From REEB95 sp050729835 (GTDB lineage Bacteria > Pseudomonadota > Alphaproteobacteria > ATCC43930 > CGMCC-115725): a stretch of 64,000 bases of DNA. Location: NCBI GenBank assembly GCA_050729835.1, contig JBOHLS010000002.1, positions 62,001 through 126,000 of the forward strand, given 5' to 3'. Under the pieces are notes generated by a model. That model saw only the letters and a list, made by a program, of their open reading frames with translations. It did not search any database and was not told the origin of the DNA. The translations under genes and the position numbers were made by a program. This document shows, in pieces, positions 36,844 through 44,512 of this stretch; position 1 is the first letter of the stretch, and the number at the start of each line of letters is the position of its first letter.

Positions 36844-36971
36844 GCCCGCTATCCGGCCTTTTGAAGTTATCCCCAGCTTGCAAGATCAGCGCCCAAATTG
36901 CTGTATTTGCAAATGTTCCAGGCTGGCGTTAGGGTTTTCCAAAATCCGGGCTAATACCGAGGGAGGCCGGC

Positions 36972-37298
36972 ATGGCGGGGCAAACGGTCACGCGCGCGCA
37001 ACTGAGCGAGGCCGTCTACCAGGAGGTGGGGCTTTCCCGCAACGAATCGGCCCAGCTGGTCGAGACGGTGCTGAACGAGATCGCCGAGGCGCTGGCGCGC
37101 GGCGAGATGGTGAAGGTGTCGAGCTTCGGTAGCTTCGCCGTGCGCAAGAAGGGCCGCCGCATCGGCCGCAACCCCAAAACCGGCAAGGAAGTGCCGATCA
37201 ACCCGCGGCGCGTCCTGGTGTTCCGCGCCTCGCATGTACTCAAGGACCAGATCAACAACGCGTTGTCGAAGGCGGATGGCGGGACCGGCGCCGCATGA
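36972..37298 (+). CDS. ihfA: integration host factor subunit alpha
   Basis: A 108-residue HU/IHF-family DNA-bending protein. VTRAQLSEAVYQEVGLSRNE at the N-terminus, VKVSSFGSFAVRKKGRRIGR and NPKTGKEVPINPRRVLVF, whose proline-tipped arm inserts in the minor groove, identify IhfA rather than HU. The 128-bp upstream gap is AT-richer (possible TAATAC -10 at 36952) and carries its promoter. The stop overlaps the merR-type gene start. Confidence 0.95.
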   Translation: MAGQTVTRAQLSEAVYQEVGLSRNESAQLVETVLNEIAEALARGEMVKVSSFGSFAVRKKGRRIGRNPKTGKEVPINPRRVLVFRASHVLKDQINNALSKADGGTGAA

Positions 37299-37738
37299 AC
37301 ATGCGGCTGCCCGAAATTATGCCGTCGCCGCCGGCGGTCGGAGCCGGGCGGGGCAAATCGGCCGATGCCTTCCGCACCATCAGCGAGGTCGCGACCGAGC
37401 TCGAGGTGCCGCAACACGTCTTGCGCTTCTGGGAGTCCAAGTTCCCGCAGGTACGGCCGCTCAAGCGCGCCGGCGGCCGACGCTATTACCGGCCCGACGA
37501 CGTGGCGCTGCTGCGCCGCATCCGCCAATGCCTCTACGAGCAGGGCTACACCATCAAGGGCGTGCAAAAGCTGCTGCGCGAGGGCGCGCTCAAGACCGAC
37601 GAGATTCCGCGGCTGACGTTGCCCACCACCGTCGCGGCGCGCGAAGGCGAAAAGGTCGACGACATGCGCCGCGAGCTGTTCGATTTGCGCCGCGAGCTCA
37701 TCGCCCTGCGCGAGGAATTGAAGAAGCTCAGGGGCTGA
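37295..37738 (+). CDS. MerR-family transcriptional regulator
   Basis: 147 residues. The N-terminal winged helix reads FRTISEVATELEVPQHVLRF then WESKFPQVRPLKRAGGRRYY, followed by DVALLRRIRQCLYEQGYTIK and a C-terminal coiled helix (DDMRRELFDLRRELIALREE). No effector-binding cysteines are present. The fabH-ihfA-merR order is conserved across alphaproteobacteria, but the regulator's targets are not known to me. Confidence 0.92.
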   Translation: MNMRLPEIMPSPPAVGAGRGKSADAFRTISEVATELEVPQHVLRFWESKFPQVRPLKRAGGRRYYRPDDVALLRRIRQCLYEQGYTIKGVQKLLREGALKTDEIPRLTLPTTVAAREGEKVDDMRRELFDLRRELIALREELKKLRG

Positions 37739-37765
37739 GTCTAGTATCCGCCTCGAGGGTCCGGC

Positions 37766-37842
37766 CGGAGCGTAGCGCAGCCTGGTAGCGCATCAGCATG
37801 GGGTGCTGAGGGTCGTGAGTTCAAATCTCACCGCTCCGACCA
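37766..37842 (+). tRNA. tRNA-Pro (anticodon GGG)
   Basis: A full cloverleaf can be folded: acceptor CGGAGCG/CGCTCCG, D-arm GCGC...GCGC, anticodon stem TCAGC/GCTGA with loop ATGGGGT (anticodon GGG, reading CCC/CCU), T-arm GTGAG-TTCAAAT-CTCAC, and encoded ACCA end (77 nt). The position directly downstream of the ihfA-merR genes is the usual one. Confidence 0.97.
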
Positions 37843-38130
37843 ACTCTTCGATTCGCTGCGCAGCAAAAACTTGGCGAAATCCAAGTTACTAGAGCGCGAT
37901 TTTCATGTCTTGGGCGGCAGCTTGCCGTCTGGCTCAGTCAGGCCGCGCTTCGAGCCAGGACCGCTGATTCGCAGTCGGGCTCGGCGGCCGTTGCGGCTTC
38001 GCCGGCGGTGTCGGCTTGGAGTCCTCGGACTGGATGTTGCCGTGCGGACGCGCCATGGTAGCGGCACCGGGGTAGGGCGCAAAGCCGCCCGATACTTCGG
38101 CGCGCAGAACAAAGAAACGGGAGACGAGCC
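37843..38130. other. 288-bp intergenic region between tRNA-Pro and cutA
   Basis: No convincing gene or RNA is seen. A 40-codon minus-strand frame (38056-37934), rich in Pro, Ser and Lys, is open but has no ribosome site or recognisable family. The first 70 bp are AT-richer and may hold the tRNA processing/termination region. Confidence 0.5.
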
Positions 38131-38466
38131 ATGCCGATGGGGACGGTGATGATGGTTTACGCGACGGCGCGCGAGCGCGTTCAGGCGGAGGAGATCGGCA
38201 TCGCTCTCGTCAAGGAGCGACTCGCCGCCTGCGCCAACGTGCTCGACCACGTCCGCTCGTTCTACTGGTGGCAGGGCGAAATGCAGCAGGACAACGAGGC
38301 GTTGCTGATCCTGAAGACGACCGCCGAACACGTCGAGCAACTGATCGCCCGGCTCAAGGCGCTGCACTCCTACGATTGTCCGTCCATCGAGGCGGTTCCG
38401 GTCGACGCCGGCTATGCGCCCTACCTCGATTGGGTGCGAAGTGAGACCGCCGCGGCGCGCAACTGA
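38131..38466 (+). CDS. cutA: divalent-cation tolerance protein CutA
   Basis: 111 residues of the CutA1 trimeric ferredoxin-like fold. VMMVYATARERVQAEEIGIA, LVKERLAACANVL, SFYWWQGEMQQDNEALLILK and YDCPSIEAVPV are all family hallmarks. It is linked to copper tolerance in E. coli, but the biochemical role is unsettled. A GGGAGACGAG ribosome site precedes the ATG. It converges with the PAP2 gene, 5 bp apart. Confidence 0.93.
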   Translation: MPMGTVMMVYATARERVQAEEIGIALVKERLAACANVLDHVRSFYWWQGEMQQDNEALLILKTTAEHVEQLIARLKALHSYDCPSIEAVPVDAGYAPYLDWVRSETAAARN

Positions 38467-38471
38467 GCGGG

Positions 38472-39209
38472 CTAGGCCAGCGCGACCAGGACCGCCTTGA
38501 CCACGTGCATGCTGTCGCCGATGAGTTGGCGGACGTCGTAGAACAGGATGGTGGTTTCGTAGGTGACGAAAAACGCCAGTCCGTAGAACAGGGCACGATG
38601 GCCGGTCTCCCATTGCACGATGCGCTCGGTCAATTTCCAGTTGTGCAGGTAATGCTGGAAGGCCGCCATCATGACGAAGCCGAGAATGGCGCCGGCGATG
38701 ATGTCGCTGGCGTAATGATAGCCGAGGTAGATGCGCGGCAGACAGACGATGACGAAGGTCCAGACCATCGCCAGGTAGCCGAGCATGCGCATCTCGTACC
38801 AGACGGCGAGCGACAGCGCGAAGAACAGCGCCGCATGATCGCTGGGCAGCGAACTCCAATGGCTGAGATTGGCCGGGTCGACGCCGACCGGCATGACGAA
38901 ATTGGCCGCCGCGTAAAGCGGCCGGTCGTGGAACGGCAGCGTGAGCTGCAGGATGCGCGCCGCTAGCACCACGGCTAGGGCCGCGATGATCGACAGCACG
39001 ATATAACGCCGGCGGGCGACGGCATCACTCTTGCTCCCGAACCAGGCCCACCAGAAAAATACCATGAACAACCCGCCCTTGAGCAGGTCGGAATCGCCGA
39101 TGTCGCGCACCAGCACGTTGAAGGTGGCGCTCTTGTCGGCGAACAGGTCGAAGAATTGAATAACCGCCGTGTCGAAATGATTGATCCACGACAGTCCCAA
39201 TCGAAGCAT
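38472..39209 (-). CDS. PAP2-superfamily membrane phosphatase
   Basis: 245 residues with about six membrane helices. The PAP2 signatures are present: SLPSDHAALFFALSLAVWYE (PSDH motif with catalytic-region His) and RIYLGYHYASDIIAGAILGF (R...H...D motif). Such enzymes remove phosphate from lipid phosphates or undecaprenyl diphosphate; the substrate is not evident. It is divergent from a VOC gene, and two PHO-box-like sites lie between them, suggesting phosphate-starvation control. Confidence 0.9.
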   Translation of the reverse strand: MLRLGLSWINHFDTAVIQFFDLFADKSATFNVLVRDIGDSDLLKGGLFMVFFWWAWFGSKSDAVARRRYIVLSIIAALAVVLAARILQLTLPFHDRPLYAAANFVMPVGVDPANLSHWSSLPSDHAALFFALSLAVWYEMRMLGYLAMVWTFVIVCLPRIYLGYHYASDIIAGAILGFVMMAAFQHYLHNWKLTERIVQWETGHRALFYGLAFFVTYETTILFYDVRQLIGDSMHVVKAVLVALA

Positions 39210-39242
39210 GGAGCCGCCCCGATCCGATTGACAGAGCCGCCT

Positions 39243-39260
39243 ATGTCATCCAAGTGTCAT
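39243..39260 (+). promoter_or_regulatory. PHO-box-like PhoB site (plus strand)
   Basis: ATGTCAT-CCAA-GTGTCAT: two 7-bp half-sites with a 4-bp spacer, matching the PhoB consensus layout (CTGTCAT-N4-CTGTCAT) except for the first base of each half. It points toward the VOC gene. Confidence 0.5.
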
Positions 39261-39271
39261 CGCGCCGTCGC

Positions 39272-39289
39272 GTGACAAAGCGGTGACAG
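39272..39289 (-). promoter_or_regulatory. PHO-box-like PhoB site (minus strand)
   Basis: Read on the minus strand: CTGTCAC-CGCT-TTGTCAC, again 7-4-7, pointing toward the PAP2 phosphatase gene. With the opposite-strand site 11 bp away it forms a bidirectional arrangement between two divergent genes. Confidence 0.5.
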
Positions 39290-39308
39290 AGCGAACGGAC
39301 CAACGACA

Positions 39309-39755
39309 CTGAGCGGGCCACTCATCGACCGCATCGACCACTTCGTGCTGACCGTCGCCGACATCGACGCGACGTGGCGTTTCTATGCGCGCGTCCTCGG
39401 CATGAAGCGGATCGAGTTCGGCGGGCGGGTGGCGCTCGCCTTCGGCCGCCAGAAGATCAACCTGCACCCGGCGGGACGCGAATACAAGCCGAAGGCGCGC
39501 CGGGCACTGCCCGGTAGCGGCGATTTCTGCCTGATTGCGACGACACCGCTCAGTGACGTGGTTGCGCACCTCATGTCATGCGGCGTGGCGATCGAGAGTG
39601 GGCCGGTGCCGAAGATCGGGGCTTTGGGGCCGATGCAATCAGTCTACTTTCGCGACCCGGACGGCAACCTGGTCGAAGTCTCCAATTACGTCCGCCGCCA
39701 CCGTCCGTCACGCCGGCCGCGCCGCCGTAAGGTGCCGGCCCGTCGGGCGCGTTAG
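39309..39755 (+). CDS. VOC-superfamily (glyoxalase-like) protein
   Basis: A vicinal-oxygen-chelate protein: LIDRIDHFVLTVADIDATWR, FYARVLGMKRIEFGGRVALA, FGRQKINLHPAGREY and a final FRDPDGNLVEVSNY. The metal-binding His of IDHFVLTV precedes the first GTG (39345), so starting there would remove beta-strand 1. The only sensible start is CTG 39309 (giving MSGPLIDRIDHF, 148 residues). Members are often dioxygenases or fosfomycin/virulence-associated lyases; no substrate can be assigned. An Arg-rich tail (RRPRRRKVPARRAR) is unusual. The stop overlaps the converging CoA-binding gene. Confidence 0.85.
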   Translation: MSGPLIDRIDHFVLTVADIDATWRFYARVLGMKRIEFGGRVALAFGRQKINLHPAGREYKPKARRALPGSGDFCLIATTPLSDVVAHLMSCGVAIESGPVPKIGALGPMQSVYFRDPDGNLVEVSNYVRRHRPSRRPRRRKVPARRAR

Positions 39756-40207
39756 CCGGCGGCTACGCGGTGCTCGCCGACCAGCCGCGCATGCTCGATC
39801 TTCGGACAGCGGTTCATCACGACCTTGAGCCCGGCCTGTTCCGCCTTGCGCGCCGCCGTATCGTCGCGCACGCCGAGCTGCATCCAGACCACCTTGGCGC
39901 CCTTGGCGATCGCCACGTCGACGACCGCCGCCGCTTCCTCGCTGCGCCGGAAGACGTCGACCATGTCGATTGCCGCAGGAATCTCGGCGAGCGACGCGAA
40001 GACCTTTTCGCCGAGGATCGCAGGCACGCCGGCGCGCGGATTGACCGGAATGGCGCGATAGCCTTGCGACTGGAGAAACGCCATCACGTAGTGCGACGGA
40101 CGGCTCGGGCGCTCGCTGGCGCCGACCACGGCGATGGTGCGCACGCTGTGCAGGATGCTGCGCAGGTAATCGTCGCTGTAAGAATCGTGGTTCACCGGTT
40201 CTGCCAC
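39752..40207 (-). CDS. CoA-binding domain protein (YccU-like)
   Basis: 151 residues forming one Rossmann CoA-binding domain, as in succinyl-CoA synthetase alpha: TIAVVGASERPSRPSHYVMA, YRAIPVNPRAGVPAILGEKV, IDMVDVFRRSEEAAAVVDVA and VVWMQLGVRDDTAARKAEQA. Stand-alone members bind CoA but have no defined enzymatic role. The start overlaps the end of the upstream enoyl-CoA hydratase-like gene by 16 bp, so both are in one operon. Confidence 0.92.
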   Translation of the reverse strand: MAEPVNHDSYSDDYLRSILHSVRTIAVVGASERPSRPSHYVMAFLQSQGYRAIPVNPRAGVPAILGEKVFASLAEIPAAIDMVDVFRRSEEAAAVVDVAIAKGAKVVWMQLGVRDDTAARKAEQAGLKVVMNRCPKIEHARLVGEHRVAAG

Positions 40208-40995
40208 TTGGGCGCGCGCTTCTCCAGGAAAGCGTCGATGCCTTCCTCGGCGTCGCGCGCCATCATGTTGGCGACCATGACCTCGCTGGTATAGGTATAG
40301 GCCTCGTCGAGGCCGAGTTCGGCCTGGCGATAGAACGCCTCCTTGCCGATCTTGAGCACCAGCGGCGACTTGGCCGCGATGGCGCGCGCCAGCTCGATCA
40401 CTGCGTCGTCGAGCCTATCTGTCGGCACGACGCGATTGACTAGGCCGAGGCGCTGCGCCTCGTCGGCGCCGATCATCTCGCCGGTGAGCAACATGGCCAT
40501 CGCCGCCTTACGCGGCACGGCGCGCGACAACGCTACCAACGGCGTCGAACAGAAGAGTCCAATGTTGACGCCGGGCGTGGCGAAACGCGCGTCGGCGGTC
40601 GCGACGGCGAGATCGCAGCTCGCCACCAGTTGACAGCCCGCCGCCGTGGCGACGCCGTGCACGCGCGCAATCACCGGCTTCGGCAGCCGCACGATCGCCG
40701 TCATCAGCCGCGCGCATTGCCGGAACACCGCTTCGTAATGCTGCCGGCCGGGATTGGCGCGCATCTCGCGCAGGTCGTGGCCGGCGCAGAAGCCCGGCCC
40801 GTTGGCGCCGATCACCACGACTTTGACCGCGGTGTCGCGCGCCACGGCGGCAAGCGCGTTCTCGAGCGCACTCATCAGCGCGACCGACAAGGCGTTGCGC
40901 GCTGCCGGCCGGTTGAGCGTCAGCCAGGCGACACTGTCGGCGTCGCGCCGCAGCAGGATGGCTTCGCCGGCCGCCGGTTTGTCGCGCGCGTCCAT
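40192..40995 (-). CDS. enoyl-CoA hydratase/isomerase family protein, catalytic glutamates absent
   Basis: 267 residues of crotonase fold: WLTLNRPAARNALSVALMSA, GPGFCAGHDLREM, and VHGVATAAGCQLVASCDLAV. The two glutamates used by hydratases are replaced: the first region reads GVATAAGCQL and the second TPGVNIGLFCSTPLVAL. The same substitutions and the FCSTP stretch occur in ECHDC3-like proteins, whose reaction is uncertain. It probably does not hydrate enoyl-CoA. The operon partner is the CoA-binding protein. Confidence 0.9.
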   Translation of the reverse strand: MDARDKPAAGEAILLRRDADSVAWLTLNRPAARNALSVALMSALENALAAVARDTAVKVVVIGANGPGFCAGHDLREMRANPGRQHYEAVFRQCARLMTAIVRLPKPVIARVHGVATAAGCQLVASCDLAVATADARFATPGVNIGLFCSTPLVALSRAVPRKAAMAMLLTGEMIGADEAQRLGLVNRVVPTDRLDDAVIELARAIAAKSPLVLKIGKEAFYRQAELGLDEAYTYTSEVMVANMMARDAEEGIDAFLEKRAPKWQNR

Positions 40996-41085
40996 GATGG
41001 CGGATCTCCGTCAGGTTCCGCTCAACCGTAAGCGCGCCGGCCGCCGGTCGACAAAGGGAATTTTTCGACGGCTCCTATCGGCCGG

Positions 41086-42462
41086 TCATTGCACCGCCGG
41101 CTGGCCCATGCGGCCCGAGAGCCGGGCTTCGTTGAGGCGCGAGATCGCATGGCAAATCACGGCGCCGACGAGGAATGGCAGGGCCGACCACATGTAAAGC
41201 TGCTGGATCGGCAACGTGAACAACGCGCCGCCGACCAGCGGCCCGACGATCGAGCCGATGCGGCCGAGCCCAAGCTGCCAGCCCGAGCCGTTGGCGCGCA
41301 GCGATGTCGGATAGATCAGCGCGCCGGCGACATTGATCGCCGACTGGATGCCGAGCACGCAGAAGCCGGCAAGGAAGGACACGATCACCAACGCTGTCAC
41401 CGAGCCGCCGAGGCCGATGAAGCCAATCGAGCCGACGATCGGAACCGAACAGACGAATAGCAGCGTGATCGGCTTGAAGCCGTATTTGTCGATCGGCCGG
41501 CAGATGACGTAAGCGCCGATCGTGCCGCCGACCTGCAGCGCGGTTCCGGCGGCCGCGGCAACCTGCAGCGGCAGCTTCGCCGTCGTCAGCAACAGCGGCG
41601 TCCAACTCAACAGGAAGAAATAGCCCATCAGGTTGAGCGCGAACAGCAGCCACAGCAGCGGCGTGATTAGGTGCAGCCCGTCGCGGAAGAGGTATTTCGG
41701 ATTGAAGCCGGGATACTGCTTCTCGTCCTCGATGACGAAACGCGCGTTGGGCGCAACCTTCACGTCGGGCCGAATCCTGGCGATGAGCCGTTCCATGTCC
41801 TTGCGATGGCCTTCGTGGATCGCCATGTACTTGATCGATTCCGGCAGCACGAACCACGCGACCGCCGCAATCACCAGCGGCGCGATGCCGCCGATGAGGA
41901 AAATGATCTGCCAGCCGTGCGTCGGCACCAGGGTGGCCGCGACGACGCCCGGAATGCCGGCGCTGATCGGCACTAGGCCCACGGCCATGATCGCCAGCGT
42001 CGAGCGCAGGCGGCGGGGCGCGAACTCGATGTTCATCGCCACCACGTTGGGAATCACGCCGCCGATGCCGATGCCGGCGACGAGGCGCAGCCAGAACAGC
42101 TGCGTCAGGTTCGTCGAGTAAGCGGCGATCCAGGTGAAGATGCCGAAGACGACCATCGAGCCGATCAACGACTTCTTGCGACCGTAACGATCGCCGATCC
42201 AGCCGAAAATCCCCGAGCCGAACAAGATGCCGACGAGGCTGGCGCTAAACACCGGCCCGAAGGCGCCGCGATTGGCAATGGCCCAGGATTTGGCGATGGC
42301 CGGCGCGGCGAAGCTGATGGCGCTGATGTCGTAGCCGTCGACGAAAACGATGAACAGCGACCACACGATTAGCATGACGTTGATCGCGCTGAGACCGCGT
42401 TCGTCGATCAGGTGCGAGACCTGAAGGACCTGAAGCTCCTGGGATTGTCGTGCGTCGGCCAT
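41086..42462 (-). CDS. MFS transporter, AAHS (aromatic acid:H+ symporter) type
   Basis: 458 residues from ATG 42462, with 12 predicted membrane helices. DGYDISAISFAAPAIAKSWA (helix 1, with the Asp typical of AAHS members), GDRYGRKKSLIGSMVVFGIF (loop 2-3 signature) and WLRLVAGIGIGGVIPNVVAM support the AAHS family of PcaK/benzoate transporters. It could import a substrate for the beta-ketoadipate genes at 0-3 kb, but it is 38 kb away and unlinked. A GTG nine bases upstream is an alternative start. Confidence 0.88.
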   Translation of the reverse strand: MADARQSQELQVLQVSHLIDERGLSAINVMLIVWSLFIVFVDGYDISAISFAAPAIAKSWAIANRGAFGPVFSASLVGILFGSGIFGWIGDRYGRKKSLIGSMVVFGIFTWIAAYSTNLTQLFWLRLVAGIGIGGVIPNVVAMNIEFAPRRLRSTLAIMAVGLVPISAGIPGVVAATLVPTHGWQIIFLIGGIAPLVIAAVAWFVLPESIKYMAIHEGHRKDMERLIARIRPDVKVAPNARFVIEDEKQYPGFNPKYLFRDGLHLITPLLWLLFALNLMGYFFLLSWTPLLLTTAKLPLQVAAAAGTALQVGGTIGAYVICRPIDKYGFKPITLLFVCSVPIVGSIGFIGLGGSVTALVIVSFLAGFCVLGIQSAINVAGALIYPTSLRANGSGWQLGLGRIGSIVGPLVGGALFTLPIQQLYMWSALPFLVGAVICHAISRLNEARLSGRMGQPAVQ

Positions 42463-42552
42463 GATTCCCACGTGGCGTGCGTCGCCGACACGGCGCTGGC
42501 GGCGCTTATCGTTTTATTGGGCCGCAATTGTAGGAGAATTCGCGGCGCCGGC

Positions 42553-42924
42553 CTAGCCGAGCGCCACCAGGACCAGAAGCACGACCAGGCCGGTGATCGC
42601 CAGGCTGGCATGGGTCCCGACCACCAGGCTGCCAGGCCGACGGCCACGCCAGGCCGCGTGCGCAATCGCAAGGCCGAGCGCCAGCGCCAGGCCGAAAAGC
42701 CCTGCGGCGATCACGCCGAAGCCGGACGTGCCATTGCCGAGCCGCGGCAGGCCGGCGCGGAGGACGACGATCAGCAGACCTAAGCCCGCGGCGCCCAACG
42801 CGCCATGCACCAACGGCAGCGCCGGATGCGGGCGTCGCGCGGTCGGTCCGCGCAAATAGTGCACGGCAAGGCCGGCGCCCAACAGCGCCGCGGCGATCAA
42901 TACGTCGAAGGCGAGACGGATCAT
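42553..42924 (-). CDS. small four-helix membrane protein of unknown function
   Basis: 123 residues with about four hydrophobic segments: LAFDVLIAAALLGAGLAVHY, LVHGALGAAGLGLLIVVLRA, GFGVIAAGLFGLALALGLAI and ASLAITGLVVLLVLVALG. Several histidines (HYLRG, LVHGALG, IAHAAWRG, GTHASLA) lie at helix ends and could bind heme or metal, but no family is recognised. It is isolated between the transporter gene and a secreted-protein gene. Confidence 0.65.
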   Translation of the reverse strand: MIRLAFDVLIAAALLGAGLAVHYLRGPTARRPHPALPLVHGALGAAGLGLLIVVLRAGLPRLGNGTSGFGVIAAGLFGLALALGLAIAHAAWRGRRPGSLVVGTHASLAITGLVVLLVLVALG

Positions 42925-42988
42925 GGTCGGCTGGACGACCCGTCCTCATGTAAGGCGCGCGGCGCCGGATCGGCGCCGGAAGACAAAC

Positions 42989-43312
42989 TCACCGCGGCGA
43001 GATGGCGCTACCGATCTGGCCGGTACCGCCCATGAACTGTTCGCGATAGGCCGGCGACGAGCCGTAATCGTTCGCGCCGCCGTTGCCGCCGTTGAACTGG
43101 AGCGTCGTGCCGCCGAAATGGAAGACCGGGCTGCCGCCGTTGTTGCCCGCGAGATTGGCCGACATGCCGTCGCTCTGGCTGTCGGGATTGCTGCTGAAAT
43201 TGGCGCTCGCCTGAGCGTTGTTGGACAACGGCTGGATTTCGAAGGCGAACGAAGCCGGCGCGGCGGCGACGAGCGCCGCGAACGCAACCGGAGCCAGGAA
43301 GCCAAAGCGCAT
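42989..43312 (-). CDS. small secreted protein of low complexity
   Basis: 107 residues. A signal peptide (MRFGFLAPVAFAALVAAAPA, cleavage near SFA-FE) precedes a mature part rich in Gly, Asn and Ser (NAQASANFSSNPDSQSDGMS, GNNGGSPVFHFGGTTLQFNG). No cysteine or known motif is present. Composition resembles short exported or surface proteins; function is unknown. Codon usage looks like its neighbours. Confidence 0.65.
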   Translation of the reverse strand: MRFGFLAPVAFAALVAAAPASFAFEIQPLSNNAQASANFSSNPDSQSDGMSANLAGNNGGSPVFHFGGTTLQFNGGNGGANDYGSSPAYREQFMGGTGQIGSAISPR

Positions 43313-43504
43313 GGGAACCCCGCCACAATCAATGAAGCCTACTCATTCTAGGCGACAAAAGCGGGTTTCGTCCACGGATGGCGGCGGTTTGCACCACTAT
43401 GCGAAATTGTTCATGGCGCGGCGCGCGGCAGCGACGGCTTTCTGCGACACCGCGCCACGCTCGACGGGTCGCGTGACGCCGGCAACCGCCGCTATGATGC
43501 GGCG

Positions 43505-44410
43505 ATGACAGCGGACCGCAGACGAAAATTGCGCACCGTCGCACTGCTGGCTTGCATCCTCGTCGCGATGCTGACGCTGGTCGGATTCTCGGTGCCGCTC
43601 TATCGCCTGTTCTGCGCCGCCACCGGCTACAACGGCACGACGCAGCGCGTCGCCAACGACGCCGGCAAGGTCTCGCCGCGCGTCGTTACGGTGCAGTTCA
43701 GCACCTCGGTCGCACCCGATCTGCCGTGGCACTTCAAGCCGGTGCAGCGCGCGGTTCAGGTCCATCTCGGCGAGGAGAAGCTGGTCTACTTCTCCGCCAC
43801 CAACACCGGCACCTTGCCAATCATCGGTCATGCGACCTTCAACGTGACGCCGCCCAAAATCGGGCTCTATTTCGACAAGATCCAGTGCTTCTGCTTCAGC
43901 GACGAGCGGCTCGCGCCGGGCAAGACCGTACTCATGCCGGTCGACTTCTTCGTCGACCCGGCGCTCGACAAGGATCCCGAGGCCAAGGACGTGAGCACGA
44001 TCACCTTGTCCTACACCTTCTTCCGCGCCGCCAAGCCCGACGACGTCCAGAACCTGTCGCGCTTCGACCCGAACGCGCCGCCCAGTCCGGTGCGCGGCGC
44101 CCGGCTTTTCACCGAACGCTGCTCGGGGTGCCACGCGCTCGATCGCGTCAAGATCGGGCCACCGCTCGGCACGGTGTTCGACCGCATCGCCGGCAGCGTG
44201 CCGGATTATCCCTATTCGCCGGCGCTGAAGCACGCCCAGCTGACCTGGACCATCGCCAACCTCGACCGCTGGCTCGCCAATCCGCAGGCGCTGGTGCCCG
44301 GCAACAAGATGCCGATCAAGATTCTGGAAACCAACACCCGCCGCGATATCGTGGCCTATCTCGAGTATCTGCGTGCCGACCAGACCGCCGGGGCGCCGAC
44401 CCCCCGCTGA
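43505..44410 (+). CDS. ctaG: CtaG (Cox11) copper chaperone fused to a C-terminal cytochrome c domain
   Basis: 301 residues. Residues 1-185 are Cox11/CtaG: one membrane anchor (about 11-33), LYRLFCAATGYNGTTQRV, and the copper motif CFCF (C128, C130), which delivers Cu to the CuB site of cytochrome oxidase. After a short Pro linker, residues 195-300 form a class I cytochrome c: CSGCH (C206, C209, H210) and a distal Met candidate M269 (GNKMP). Normal CtaG stops near 190. No coxA/B/C or ctaB genes are nearby, unlike the usual cox operon. The fusion reads straight through without any break. Confidence 0.93.
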   Translation: MTADRRRKLRTVALLACILVAMLTLVGFSVPLYRLFCAATGYNGTTQRVANDAGKVSPRVVTVQFSTSVAPDLPWHFKPVQRAVQVHLGEEKLVYFSATNTGTLPIIGHATFNVTPPKIGLYFDKIQCFCFSDERLAPGKTVLMPVDFFVDPALDKDPEAKDVSTITLSYTFFRAAKPDDVQNLSRFDPNAPPSPVRGARLFTERCSGCHALDRVKIGPPLGTVFDRIAGSVPDYPYSPALKHAQLTWTIANLDRWLANPQALVPGNKMPIKILETNTRRDIVAYLEYLRADQTAGAPTPR

Positions 44411-44416
44411 ACGGTG

Positions 44417-44443
44417 CGCGCCCCTGGCCATGCCTGGGGCGCG
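44417..44443 (+). terminator. possible terminator hairpin after ctaG
   Basis: CGCGCCCC (44417-44424) pairs exactly with GGGGCGCG (44436-44443) across an 11-base loop, 7 bp after the ctaG stop. No clear T-tract follows, so it may be a pause or processing site rather than a true intrinsic terminator. Confidence 0.4.
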
Positions 44444-44512
44444 GCGATTTGGCTCATGTCCGGTCCCGTGTTTGGGTAATATGACCGCGCGGGGTCGAGG
44501 AAAGGGGTTGGT

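Noticed and set aside
37934..38056. Minus-strand 40-codon Pro/Ser/Lys-rich frame between tRNA-Pro and cutA
   Set aside because: No ribosome site, no recognised family, and too short to support on composition alone.
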